This document shows positions 1-10,679 of a stretch of DNA of 28,220 bases, one piece after another. The DNA comes from Fragilaria crotonensis. Lineage: Eukaryota > Bacillariophyta > Fragilariophyceae > Fragilariales > Fragilariaceae. The number at the start of each line of letters is the position of its first letter. Positions within the stretch are counted from its first letter, which is position 1. The position numbers were made by a program, and so were the translations under genes. Where the stretch lies: assembly GCA_022925895.1 (NCBI GenBank), contig JAKSYS010000744.1:1-28220 (forward strand). The letters are read 5' to 3'. The notes beneath the pieces were generated by a model. That model did not search any database. It saw nothing but the letters and a program-made list of their open reading frames with translations, and was not told where the DNA came from.

Positions 1-3000
1 ACGATAACGTCGACGTCCGCGCCCCCATCGGTGCGAATCCTGTCCCTCCCGATACGCCAACCTATCCTGGCCTCTTCTATCATGGAGCCTTAGCTTCGGA
101 TTCCCAGAGGATCCAAGCATCAACGTGTCCACCGTTTTCCTTCTCCCAACACTACCCTGATGACGATCAGGATCAACCAATTAGAAGAAGAGGCGCACCT
201 CCATCAAGAAAGGTCCCCAAGCCGCCTACCATGCCAACAATTCCGACGACAATTTTGACCAGATCATCCAGGAGGATCGCAACCTCCACTCCCATGAGCG
301 CAACAACAAGATTGCAGCCCTTCCTCCTCAGGGCACCAACATTAGCCACAGGGCTACTACCCAACTAAGATGGCTGCAAAGATGCAAGCCACTTCTCCAA
401 CTATCTAACTACTACTTCAATCACTACGGATGACAACAAAAAGGGCACTACAACTGAACCAGAACACCAGACTACAAAGAATTATGCATCTACCAATGAT
501 AACTACAAAGACATTGGACCTACAGATGATAATGAGGAGAACAAACAACAGGACTACCAGTACCACAACCACCAACAATTTCTACAAAAGTACTACTAAT
601 TTCAACAACATGGAGCCACACTCCACAACCGATATCGCGGACGCCAACGCCGCCATCCAAACGCCACCACAGGAGCTTAATTCGCCTCCTGTGGCTACCT
701 CAAAGCGCAGGCATCGCGCTCGCAGATTTTATCCCCGTCGTCGCCCTCGCACGTCGCGACCCCAAATCGATCCATACGACGATCCGACGTCGCTGCAATA
801 CCTCTCTCAAGACGTCCTGGATTTAATTGACACCGCTTTTTCCAACTCTTCTTTCCGCCTCGTGCTCCGTCCCGACAACGAAGGCGATTCGCGCCCGAGC
901 TCGCTTGTAAGAACCGATCAGCACGCGCCAAATTCCGATCATCACCTCCCCCACTATCACAGCAATTTGAAAATGGATATTATCGACATGGCTCGCTACG
1001 TTTGCACAATCTACATGTTCACCGAAGATGAGGAGCCAATTAAAGCCTCATATTCCTGGGGACGATCCAAGACGACGTTGACGAGATCATCAGAGCCACT
1101 GGGAACATGTATTTGATGTCAGTTCAAAACACACTCACCATGATCGCACACGCGCTGGTACGCCACACTACGCGATGCCAGGCGCCACAGTACAGCCTTC
1201 TCAGCAACATCCCCAAATTTGAGCGAATTCGAAGCGACAGATCTCGAGAAACGACTGTTCAAAGTTCTAAGAGTCATTTCGGCACTTTGGTGGGAACCGA
1301 CAACTCTGCAGACTCGCGACTCAAAACTATGACGTCTGATGAGAACCGTGATAACGGCTCTGCTACCCAGCAATTTTGTACTGATTTTTCCCCGATTGAC
1401 CCAGAAACCCGGATCCCCCAAAACTCCCACAGCTACCTCGCCTACGTTCTACGAACTATACCCCGAGTACAGCCCCTGCTCTTTCCGGAATCCGATCCCG
1501 AACCAACTCGCAACGACAACTCAACAACCCTCGATTCCGTTTCAAAATTTTCCACGTCAAGTCCGATTCCTGACGTCGTTTTGGAGATTTCCGATTCTGT
1601 GAAACGTTCCGTTAACGGTTCTAACGCATCGCTCTCGTACTGTGCTGCCGTTGACACGGGAAACGCAGCTACTGTCGTTCGTACCGCGGTTTCCTCCCCC
1701 AACCCACAACAATGGGCCTGCAGAGCCCACAATCCGACCGTTTCCTCTGAGACTTTGACCTATTTGGATGTTCAGCACCCTGTCCCAATCAAATTGGAAG
1801 ATTTGCCAAGCTCCCAAGCTGATGATGCCGATGTTTTCCTTGCCGATCATTGTTACTCCTGCAGTAATAATGACTCAACTAGGGAAACTGTTAACTTTTA
1901 TCCTGATGCCGACCCAGATCCGCTACCAGAAGTTGCAAACGACCCTGATCCCGAACCAATGGACATTGTTGAAGATGATCTTGACAATAATGGCGACGCT
2001 AACCGAGATATTGGTGAACCTAATGAGGTACCAAGTGCAGCTATACAACAACTTGTCAGACTACTGCCTCCTCTACGCCCTCCCCACCGCGATCCGCCAA
2101 CCCTTGACGCCATTCATCACCACCCTTTTCGGATGTTCCAACACTTCCATCACATTCCGTCACGCAACCTGTTTTTCACCGAGGCAATGCTAATGGACAC
2201 AATCAACGGCACGATTCACCTTCGCGACCTACCTCTTTGCGTTCGCACAAGTGCAACTATCTCTGCCTTTGCATCAACACACTCGCCGACCCACCCGAAC
2301 TCAACATCATCCGTGGCCTCGACAAGCACTTCATCCACCACATCCTACGTCACGTCATACGCGATCACATGTATATCGACGAACCATTTCCGGCACCAAC
2401 ATCCCACTTCTGAACGTACAACCCGATAAACTCTTGCTCCTACGTAGCATGAAGCACACCTCAATCGCGCTACCAACATGGTCGTCCAGCACCTTAACGA
2501 CCAACAACGCTTCAGTTCCTGCCCCGCCGAACTCCGCGAGCATTCAGCGACATTGACGACGCGTTCCACGACGACCCCCCAGACTGTCCGATGGAAACAC
2601 GATGCGCAGTCGCCATCATCTACGCGCTCAGATTACTATACATCACGCATCACCGCAACTATTTCAACCGCGACCATGGACTAGCTGAGCACTACTTTTA
2701 TCCGGACCATCTATTCGCAATCGCAAAGGAAATCAAGTCAACTGCCACCGCTCTAAGTCTCCTTCCCGATACAACAACCTTCAACCTCCTGCCCCGTTTT
2801 GTTCACGATGCCTTTGACGAAGTCGACGACCTATTCCCCGGAACATCCCTCGGCCACCGTTCTGATCAATATTATCGCGACAAACTGCCCTATCTCCAAA
2901 CGGAATTCGAACTCGTGCAACCTTATGTAACGGACTACATCAATTCTTTCCCAACGCCATCCACCGAAGCCAAAGAGATTGCGTCTGACCGAGCCTGCGA

Positions 3001-4900
3001 ATTGATTAACGTCGCCTTTTCAACATGCTATCATCCATCGTATGTCAAAGAAACGTTCCAAGCAACCTGAACTCAACAACAACCAAGTTTTCATTGGCAA
3101 CCTCCCCTGCAGACATGTTCCTTTCCAGTTTTGCTACCTGCTACCCAATGATCACTACACCTTCTGATGTCCAACTAACCTTTGACAATGTGACTGAGGA
3201 TACTTTGGCCATCAATCATGTGATTTGCAATCCCTCATCCTTCAGGAGCTCATTGCCATGAACCGATTCGACAGCGACCCCTCAAGTACATGGAGATTTA
3301 CAACCGCCTCACCCCGATAGCGACCGACACCGTCAACGATTCCATTGACTTCCTGCCCCATTTTGAATACGTGCTATTCCGAGTTGTGCAACTGCTTCAT
3401 CCCAAAGATCCAACTGGCATTATCAGAGAGAACTACCCACCCACCAATGTTGTTATTTTCCAGGGCTCCCCACCCAAGCTCCCACCTACTGCTTTGGCTC
3501 CCAACTGAAATTGCTATCCCTACTCCAACAACTGGTGCTTTCCCATCAACCTTGACCATTCTGGAGATCCCATCATTGTCAACAATATTTCTGGTGAAGC
3601 CTACAATCGTTCCACAGTTCAACGCCTCTTTCGAACCCAGACTGCCAAACCAATTCATCCTGATCAAGTTAACGACCCGGATTGGATACCACGCCACACT
3701 GCCGATTTACGTCGCCACCCGATGCCGACTTGTACCACGTTGCCTGCGACCCCAAACGCATCCCGTTTTCCTTGGCTGTCCGCTTGATTCCAGTTTATAC
3801 CACAGGCCCCAGTGGACAGACTATTTATCAAGCATGGGCTCTTCCACACCTTAACAATGCCCTCCGCGATCCTGAACTGCAACTATTCAACAATTTCTCT
3901 TACTATCACACTGCAAAGGAAAACCACCCTGAGTTCCCATTCATTGATCTCATGGGATCTGATTCACCTGTTCCAAACTATGGTGAGTCTAGCTTCAAAT
4001 GTTTACATTATCCTGGTTGTTATGCTGGTTACTTACCTCTTTCTATCTGTGACAGTCTAAGCTGTCCCAATCAGATAGAATCAGTTGCAAGTAACAATAT
4101 AATTACCTTTCAACAGGATAATAGTACATTTTCTGGACCACATTTTGCATGTCTTGCCGTTTCAACTCGCCGTTCATCTTTATTATCGGATCCGACTCGA
4201 ACCCGGACCCCAGGACGAAATTCCTGCACAAACGACCCGCAAACGCAAATTTTGCACCAAACGAACCCCAAACTGCAATTTTTACACACGACGAACACGG
4301 CGACGAAATTCCTGCGCAAAATGACACTACCAGCGAAAATCCAACGCAAAACGACACCAACAGCCCGGAAATTCACTCCCAACAGCTAATTTCCGACGCA
4401 GAAACTACATACGACGAACACGCACAAGAAACTCAACAACTGCCCGGAACTCAACCAAATCTCGCATTTTTACCACCAAACTCGCCCGAAACAAGCAGTT
4501 CACACACCGAAACACCCTCCAACTCACCTCCAACTGCGAAATCAACAACTGGGCCTCTAAAACGCTTCTCCGATGCATTTTCAGGCATTCTCACGCCGAA
4601 AAACGTAAAATTACCTCACAATCCGGACGCCACCGACTCGAACCCACAACCTCCGATTTCGACAACTTTTTCGACGACACCCAAAATTATACCTACCAAA
4701 AAGTTCCCACCCCAAAATTCGAACCCCAACCACCAAATCCGTCGCAAAATCTTTCGCAACCCCAAAATCAACACAACGAAATTATTCAACCTCCCAGCAC
4801 GAAATCTGCCAAACCTACGCAAAATCACCTAATTTTGGAAACGACGACCAAAACCCCAAAATGCACCAAAATCCGTTGCAACACGCCCAACTCCACGCCA
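1..4900 (+). pseudogene. Decayed C/A-rich coding tract upstream of copia gag, function unknown
   Basis: The plus strand is coding-like throughout but no frame stays open. Open stretches change frame near 225, 430-610, 1045, 2500, 3300 and 3680. A plausible start is the ATG at 610, followed by an Arg-rich patch (about 690-780) and then an ordered-looking segment with LQYLSQDVLDLIDTAF. The segment at 2591-3070 looks globular (helix-rich, Tyr and Phe present). The segment at about 4150-4830 is low-complexity, rich in Asn, Pro, Thr and Gln. I recognise no family. The strand and base composition (C and A high, G low) match the copia gag-pol that follows, so I infer an upstream part of the same element or an adjacent element of the same kind. 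No LTR is visible to the left, so the tract continues beyond the window. It could instead be a captured or nested gene. Confidence 0.45.
3983..4116 (+). other. Intron-like segment in the upstream tract
   Basis: A GTGAGT donor-like hexamer at 3983-3988 and a pyrimidine-rich TTTCAACAG at 4108-4116 bound 134 nt that are T-richer than the C/A-rich DNA on either side. The flanking open frames (3682 onward and 4149 onward) are brought into the same frame by removing it. However, the first complete codon after the joined one is a TAA at 4119. Either the acceptor lies elsewhere, or the stop is part of the decay, or this is not an intron. Confidence 0.3.
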
Positions 4901-5038
4901 GGCGACCCACGCAACCTTCACATACCCTCCCACTGTTGAAACCTTCTTTGATGAGGACACAGACCATGATTCAGAAGAAGAACCCAAGCACATTCAACAC
5001 ACATCCCTGATGCGCTCACATCATCAACGCGAACCGAT

Positions 5039-6480
5039 TTTACTTATCCGCCAATCGAGGACCTCACGAAAACACTTTTGAAATACGCCAAAAATGCTAA
5101 CCTTCGCAAATTGGCCTACCCAACCGACCTTCAAGCACGCCGCCGACACTTTAACACCTTCATTGACAACCTTCGAATTGTTTGTAACATTTCCCGTGGA
5201 CGCGCCAAGTCTTTGATCTTTGGCCAAAACAAGTGTCCTATTCACACCCTTTGTTGGCACTGCTATCTACAATTTGATCTTCACAAATGTTTGTGACCCT
5301 TGCCAGAAACACATCATTGATGGCCCACCAGATGCTCGAACTGCAATTCTAACTCTTCGACGCCACTGCGCTCCGCTAACTCCTGATCATGTTGAACGAA
5401 CTCGTGAAGCTTTCTGCTCCATCAAACAACCACATCATGAAGTCGCAACCTCCTACCTCAACCGCATTCGCCTTCTCACGCGCGACTGCTATCATGCTGG
5501 AATACCCAACACTGACGCCGAACTCATCAAACGTACCGTTCGTGGTGGAAGCAATCACTCCTTCTACGCCGCATCCTACCAACGCTTCGACGCCGACATA
5601 CGTCGCGCAGAACTGAATGACGAAGCTCTGCCACCATTCGCCGAACTCGAAAGCCATCTCCTGAACATTGACGAATCCCGTGGCCTCACACTCCCATCCC
5701 AAAACCACCGCAACTACAACCAACACGCCAACGCTGCCCGTGGTCACCAATCCCACCATTTTCAACCGCGCCACAACCAAACTACCCAACGTGTTTTCAC
5801 ACAAAGACAACAACAAGCTTTCAGTTCCATCCTTCGACCTTATTCCAATCCCAGCAGCAACAATCAAAACCGAAACCAACCACCGCGACCACCGCAAAAC
5901 CATTCGCGCCCGTTCCGACCTCCTACAAATCCTTCGCGACCACCATTCAACAACTCGAATCAACGTCGACCACCACCACCCTCCCCGCGGCCATCCAACC
6001 AGCCTCAACGAAACAATCGACCACCTTTCCGACCGACATCGAGCCCCAATCAACGTCCATCTCCCAACGGATCCATCAACAACCATCCGCGCAACCCTTC
6101 CAATGCCGCTACAATCGTCTGCAATAACTGCGGACGCCTCGGCCACTATGCGCGCAACTGCACTAACCCCAGATCCAACCAAAACAATCGCTCCACCAAC
6201 CCTCAAAGACCATCCAACAATGAAAACGCTGCTCCCCGCAACCAACAACGCGCCTACTTCATCACTGACTCTGGCCAAAACTCACCAGACCAATCAAGAT
6301 ACCACCACCAAGCCTTTTCAGCCTCATCTTTTGACAACACTGATGGTCACCCATCCAACATCCCTTGGCCCAATCCTGACCTACCTCAGATGACCATCAA
6401 CCAACCTCTCCTTGACAGAGATTATCTACCATCTGCCAATCATTCTCCTCCCACCTCTGGAGCCACAGCATACTTTCCAG
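5039..6480 (+). pseudogene. gag: copia gag (capsid-like region plus CCHC zinc knuckle)
   Basis: The capsid-like region runs through about 5039-5690. It starts in one frame (TYPPIEDLTKTLL at about 5041) and shifts to the next near 5230, where it continues with ARTAILTLRRHC and later LLTRDCYHAGIPNTDAELI. This pattern resembles the UBN2-type gag of copia elements. A long basic Asn/Pro/Gln/Arg linker (about 5700-6110) leads to a perfect CX2CX4HX4C zinc knuckle, CNNCGRLGHYARNC, at 6120-6161. Zinc knuckles of this kind bind the element's RNA for packaging. The linker is unusually long and basic and probably also contacts nucleic acid. The true start is unclear because the upstream tract is open in several frames. 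Confidence 0.8.
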
Positions 6481-6509
6481 ATGATCCCCAATCACCATAC
6501 CAAAGATTT

Positions 6510-7000
6510 GGTCCCCCACATCTTGAAAACTGGCTACCTGACAGTGGTGCTACCAGCCATTATACTCCACTCTTCAGCGACCTCCACGATGTCGAACCCT
6601 GCAGTGTTCCAATCTCCTTAGCTGATGGCAGCACCAAGATGTCCACCCACAAAGGAACAACTGCATGCCACTTCACCACTGATGATGGCCTCAAGTCCAT
6701 ACTAGGACTCACTGATGTCTACTATGTTGAAGGTCTCAGCCACAGACTCCTCTCCTTAACTACTCTATCATGCACCCAAAACTTCAGTGTCCTGATCAAG
6801 AACAGAGCCACAACAATCCAACTCCCAAATGGTTCCACATACACTTGGCCAATACTGACCAGAGAACTCCCTTCATCACAACAAGCCTTCTCAACCATCT
6901 CCAACTCTAACCTACCTTCTGACCCTGACTCTGAACCTGATGAACAACATTTTGATGACACTACACCCCTGTTGACACCGATCAACGCCGTTCAGTCACC
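6510..7000 (+). pseudogene. copia aspartic protease domain
   Basis: The active-site motif WLPDSGATSHYT, with DSG at 6540-6548, is the hallmark of the retropepsin that cuts the Gag-Pol precursor. It is in the same frame as the zinc knuckle (open 5220-7100). The stretch GLTDVYYVEGLSHRLLSL at about 6706-6760 matches the C-terminal strand and 'LLSV'-type pattern that closes copia proteases. The catalytic Asp is intact. A tail of acidic and Asp-Pro-rich residues follows before the integrase. Confidence 0.85.
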
Positions 7001-7950
7001 GCCCTACCTTTGGAACTCATCTACCGACGACTTGCTTTCCGAAATTTCCGCAATCTTATGGTCGGATCCCTTCACCAAACATGGAATGACCATGTCTTGA
7101 CACCTACTGTTGATCACAACTCCTGGCCTCTACGCATTTCAATCAGCCAAAACGCCCGCAACAAAACTCCTCAACGCCAAGGCACTGAACCTTTCCACCG
7201 CCTTCATCTTGACCTAATGCGCAACCCTTTCCGCTATGGTCTCACAACCAATACCAACTTTTCAGCCTACTTGTTCATTGTCACAACACCTGGCAAACTA
7301 ACAGGTTGGATTGGTCTCCCAACTGAAAGCACAGCTTCCATTATTACTGCTCTGAAGCAATGGCTAACTGACACAGAACTCCTTGGCCGCACCCAATCTG
7401 TCCGTTTTATCCGCACTGATGCTGGATCTGCTTTCACCTCAACCAAATTCATTTCTGAATGCACTTCACTTGGTATCAAAGTTGAAGCTGCAGCACCTGA
7501 ACATCAAGAAATGAATGGCATTTGCGAAGCCAAATGGCGTGAAGTCCACAACACTGCCAACATCCTTCTGAACAATGCAAGACTTGGAGGTGCATTCTTC
7601 CATCATGCCCATGCCTATGCTGTTCAAATCCTCAATGTCTGCCCAGCCAAGAATGTTATTGACCAACATGGCAACCCAACAACTCCCTATCAATACAGCT
7701 TTCAACGCAAGCCTTCCTAGCCAACTTCCGCGTCTTCGGATGTCCAACATTCTTCAAACGCTACGAACCAACTTTCCGCAACAAACTTATAACCTACAAG
7801 CAACAACTCCAACGTGCATCCCGCGGAATTTTCCTTGGATTTCCCGACAACTCTGCAGGCTGGTTAATCTACTCGCCAGACCAACCCCAAAGCCTCATCA
7901 TAACCCGCGACGCCTACTTCGATGAAGACTTCAACTCCGCTCTGTTTCGA
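7001..7950 (+). pseudogene. copia integrase (DD35E) with degenerate zinc motif
   Basis: The core carries D at 7211-7213 (LHLDLM), D at 7418-7420 (RTDAGSAF) and E at 7526-7528 (GICEAKW). The second D and the E are separated by 35 residues, as in retroviral-type integrases. After a frame change at about 7711 come RVFGCPTFF and GIFLGF, the copia post-integrase signature. The N-terminal HHCC zinc motif usual in copia (H-rrlg-H ... CxxC) is not intact: the corresponding segment reads YRRLAFRNF and later NSWPLRISISQ, so the His and Cys positions appear replaced. Integrase inserts the cDNA into host DNA. This copy is broken by frameshifts on both sides. Confidence 0.88.
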
Positions 7951-8399
7951 TTCCAAACCTTTGCTGGAGCCGTACCCATCCGCTCCCACTTCAATCCGCA
8001 TGGACTTCGTGACACTCCAGAGAACTCTGAACCATCTACCTACCATCAAACTGGCTCTGCAGCCAACCTTGGTAACCCACCATCAACTTTCATTGATACT
8101 TCCAACCATCATTCTTCCCTCCCTGCCATCCCTGAAACTGATGACAATGCCCATGAAGATGATCCACCACCTTCTACACTTGCTGCAATCAAACATACAA
8201 CTCCTCCACATGGTCCAACACCACCCACACCACATCAAATCAACTTTGTCACCCATCAACAACATCATTCCCAACTCCACAAGATGATGACCATCTACTT
8301 CCAAGAATGCAATGAAGATCTACCAACTATTGATCCCATTCACTCTGCCATGATGACAATTGACAACTCTCCCAGCAACAATTCACAAGCCAACCCCAG

Positions 8400-9712
8400 G
8401 AACCTGTGGACAAATACCTTCCAGAACCTCAGTCTCTCAAAGCTGTCCTCAAACTTGATGATAATGTCCGCAATGCTTGGCTACATGCAATCAAAATGGA
8501 GATCAAGAACCTCATTGACCATGATACCTTCATCCTTGGACAAACTCCACACAAAGATGAACTCATTATCCCAGTCAAACTTGTACTCAAAGCAAAACAA
8601 ACTGCAACTGGAAAACTTGACAAACTAAAGCTCGCCTTGTCGCCCGTGGCGACCTGGAGAAACGTCTCCTGAAAAGAGTCAAAGCCATCAACCAACAACG
8701 ACTCCTTGAACAACGTCAAGAAATTGCTGAATCTACCAATTCACCTGGCACTCCAAAACCTATACCTGTTGAACCACTCATGTATGAAGACACCTGGTCA
8801 CCCTGTGCATCTGCAAGAGGGGTCAAACTATTCATTGCAACCATCTGTGCATCCAGAAGAAGTGTCAAGAGTGCTGACTTCATTGGTGCCTACCTCCAAG
8901 CCAAAGTTATTGGCCGCCACTTTGTGAAACTGCCATTGGAATACGCCTATCACTTCCCTGAATACGCTAAATTCTTTGGCTCCCCAATGTTACTGAACAA
9001 AGGAATCTACGGTCTCGTCTACTCTGGCAAATATTGGAACATTGAATTTTCGGAATGGCTCTACTCCCAAGGCTTTATCCAATCTCCTTCCGAACCGTCT
9101 TATTTTGTCCGATACGACAAACACAATCAATGGCTCCGTCTCCTATTTTTCGTCGATGATATGCTCTACGCTGGAAGCAACGATTCCATCGAAAAACAAT
9201 TTGAAGATTCCGTCCGCAATCGCTTCGATGTCAAATTCCTCGGACCTGCGCAATGGTTCCTCCAAATGCGTATCCACAAACACCCGACTCAAGCTATACT
9301 CTGGATCAACACCGCTACGTTTTGAATACTCTCCAACGTTATGACCCGAATTCCGAATTCCCCGAACGCGATACCCCTTTCCTCCCGACTACACCTTCAG
9401 CAAGGATAACCGTCCCGTAACCGCCTCTGACGTTACCCTCGTCGAACAAAAGCAACAACGCCTTCCCTTCCGCTCTGCTGTCTGCACTCTCCTCTACCTT
9501 GCATACAATACAAGAGCTGACATCCTATTTGCTGTCTGCAAACTTGCTAAAGCATGCATCTCTCCTGGCATACCTGATTTTCGAGCCCTATCTTGGCTCA
9601 TCGGCTATCTTCGCCGCCGCCCCTACTACGCTCTCAAATTCTACCCCGATGGCACTTCAAATCCCATCTATGACATCTGCCTTCACCATCGATCCCATAC
9701 TCCGATCTCACC
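8400..9712 (+). pseudogene. copia reverse transcriptase domain
   Basis: The domain opens with NAWLHAIKMEIKNLIDHDTF (about 8478), the usual start of copia RT. It passes through a frame shift near 8640 into KARLVARGDLEKR, then into a long frame (8780-9325) with SADFIGAYLQAKV, GIYGLVYSGKYW and the catalytic FFVDDMLYAG (DD at 9155-9160). A further shift near 9290 gives the segment that normally links RT to RNase H, with LAYNTRADILFAV at about 9500. The catalytic aspartates are intact; at least four single-frame breaks fall within or beside the domain. Confidence 0.9.
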
Positions 9713-10244
9713 GTTTTCTCCGACGCCAGCTGGCAAGACTGCCCTGACACTGGCCGTTCCACTGTTGGATACATGATCTTCTACAATGGTGCCCTCATTG
9801 AAGCCAATTCTACAATGCCTACACCTGTTGCAATGTCTACTTCTGAAGCTGAATACATGGCCGCATGTTCTGCCACAATGGCCACAGCTCACATCCGAAT
9901 GCTTCTCTACGATATGCTCTATCTTGGCACCAAACAATGGCGTGAATCAACCCAACGTCTTCCTTCCATACCTGCCATCCTCATGATTGACAATGAAGCC
10001 ACCGTCCAAATCGCAAAGAATGGAAAACTCACTCGCAAGACGCGACACATCGAACGCCGCTTCCACTTCGTCCGTCAAGGCCAGCAAGACGGCATTCACC
10101 AACTTCATTGGATTCCTGTGACTCCCAACTTGCCGACATCCTCACCAAGACTCAACACTCCGGCAAAATTGATCCTCACCTCACCAAGATCTTCTGTGTT
10201 CTCCCGACCACATGCTTTCATCACCGGGACCAGAGATCTGATCC
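9713..10244 (+). pseudogene. copia RNase H domain and pol C-terminus
   Basis: FSDASWQDCPDTGRSTVGY starts at about 9716 with the first catalytic Asp at 9722-9724. STSEAEYMA follows with the catalytic Glu at 9851-9853, then MIDNEA with Asp at 9989-9991. All three are the canonical RNase H acidic residues, which remove RNA from the RNA/DNA hybrid. A frame shift near 10110 leads to QLADILTKTQ, the standard copia pol ending. The polypurine stretch follows within about 100 nt. Confidence 0.9.
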
Positions 10245-10452
10245 AAGAGGGGTTAGGAATCTACCGTCACTCTGTCACACTGTCTCTCGTCTTACTGTAA
10301 GGTTAAATACCATACGGTAATACAGTAGACAGTCCTTTATTTTCTTAGTCTGTCCGTGACCCGTTCCCGTAGAATTCTACGGATCAGAACCTGGTACTAC
10401 TGGTCTGCAACACAAAACTATTTGAATTTACTTCCTATGTAATTCAAATCAT

Positions 10453-10481
10453 GAGTGTTGTTGATAACTTCAACAACACTC
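10453..10481. repeat. Perfect 12-bp inverted repeat, 5-nt loop
   Basis: GAGTGTTGTTGA (10453-10464) pairs perfectly with TCAACAACACTC (10470-10481) around the loop TAACT, and a short T run follows at 10482-10487. It is the strongest hairpin in the LTR-like tract. In a retroelement RNA it could act in polyadenylation, dimerisation or strand transfer; which one cannot be told from sequence. Confidence 0.8.
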
Positions 10482-10626
10482 TTTTTACTATGGACAACAC
10501 TTCCCAAACACCACTCAGGAAGTGGGACTAAGACAACACTTCATTTGTGAGACTCCAACTAATGTTGCAAGTCTCACCTTCATTTTTCATCCTTAATTCA
10601 TCTTATAATTTCCACAAACCAAAAAC

Positions 10627-10642
10627 AGTAAAGGCCTTTACT
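10627..10642. repeat. 16-bp perfect palindrome
   Basis: AGTAAAGGCCTTTACT reads identically on both strands. It lies 18 nt after the TATAAT-like sequence of the LTR-like tract, near where transcription would be expected to start, so it may be a factor-binding site. Confidence 0.7.
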
Positions 10643-10679
10643 ACTTAGTTTCCTACATTTCTACATCCTTGTATCAACA

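Larger units (their letters stand above)
5024..10252 (+). mobile_element. Ty1/copia LTR retrotransposon gag-pol, CoDi-like, frameshifted
   Basis: The order gag, protease, integrase, reverse transcriptase, RNase H identifies Ty1/copia (Pseudoviridae-type) rather than gypsy, where integrase is last. Catalytic motifs are recognisable in every domain, but the reading frame changes near 5230, 7010, 7711, 8400, 8640, 9290, 9390, 9700 and 10110. The copy therefore cannot make a polyprotein as written. A polypurine stretch AAGAGGGG at 10245-10252 follows the pol end and probably primed plus-strand synthesis. The 5' LTR and primer-binding site are not visible in the window. Diatom genomes carry many copia elements of this type (established knowledge); assignment to a named CoDi lineage would need a search. 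Confidence 0.9.
10253..10679 (+). repeat. Probable 3' LTR of the copia element (boundaries tentative)
   Basis: The tract follows directly after the polypurine run AAGAGGGG (10245-10252). It begins TTAGGAATC, close to the TGTTAGGAAT start common in copia LTRs but lacking the expected TG, and it ends ATCAACA at 10673-10679, a normal CA end. A TATAAT-like sequence at 10604-10609 could serve as the LTR promoter. The second LTR is outside the window, so neither end can be proved by comparison. The alternative is a 221-bp LTR, 10459-10679, bounded by TGTTGATA and TATCAACA, but that start has no polypurine run before it. Confidence 0.5.

Noticed and set aside
4180-4215. tRNA T-arm or Pol III B-box-like sequence on the minus strand (GGGTTCGAGTCGG)
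   Set aside because: No A box, acceptor stem or anticodon arm can be found at the right distance, and the plus strand reads as low-complexity coding DNA.
4214-4315. Direct repeat GACGAAATTCCTGC, 88 nt apart (4214-4227, 4302-4315)
   Set aside because: Only these 14 bases match well; the rest of the two units diverge, so it fits low-complexity coding sequence better than a functional tandem array.
5376-6278. 300-codon minus-strand ORF opposite gag
   Set aside because: It is the mirror of the C/A-rich, G-poor gag strand, where stop codons on the opposite strand are rare. Its product is Val/Gly/Arg/Ser-rich with no family features, while the plus strand has a zinc knuckle and protease.
10459-10679. 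221-bp LTR bounded by TGTTGATA and TATCAACA
   Set aside because: The left end sits inside a 12-bp hairpin and has no polypurine run before it, and the flanks (AGTGT and AATCT) do not match as a solo-LTR duplication. A start at the polypurine run near 10253 is preferred, though not proved.
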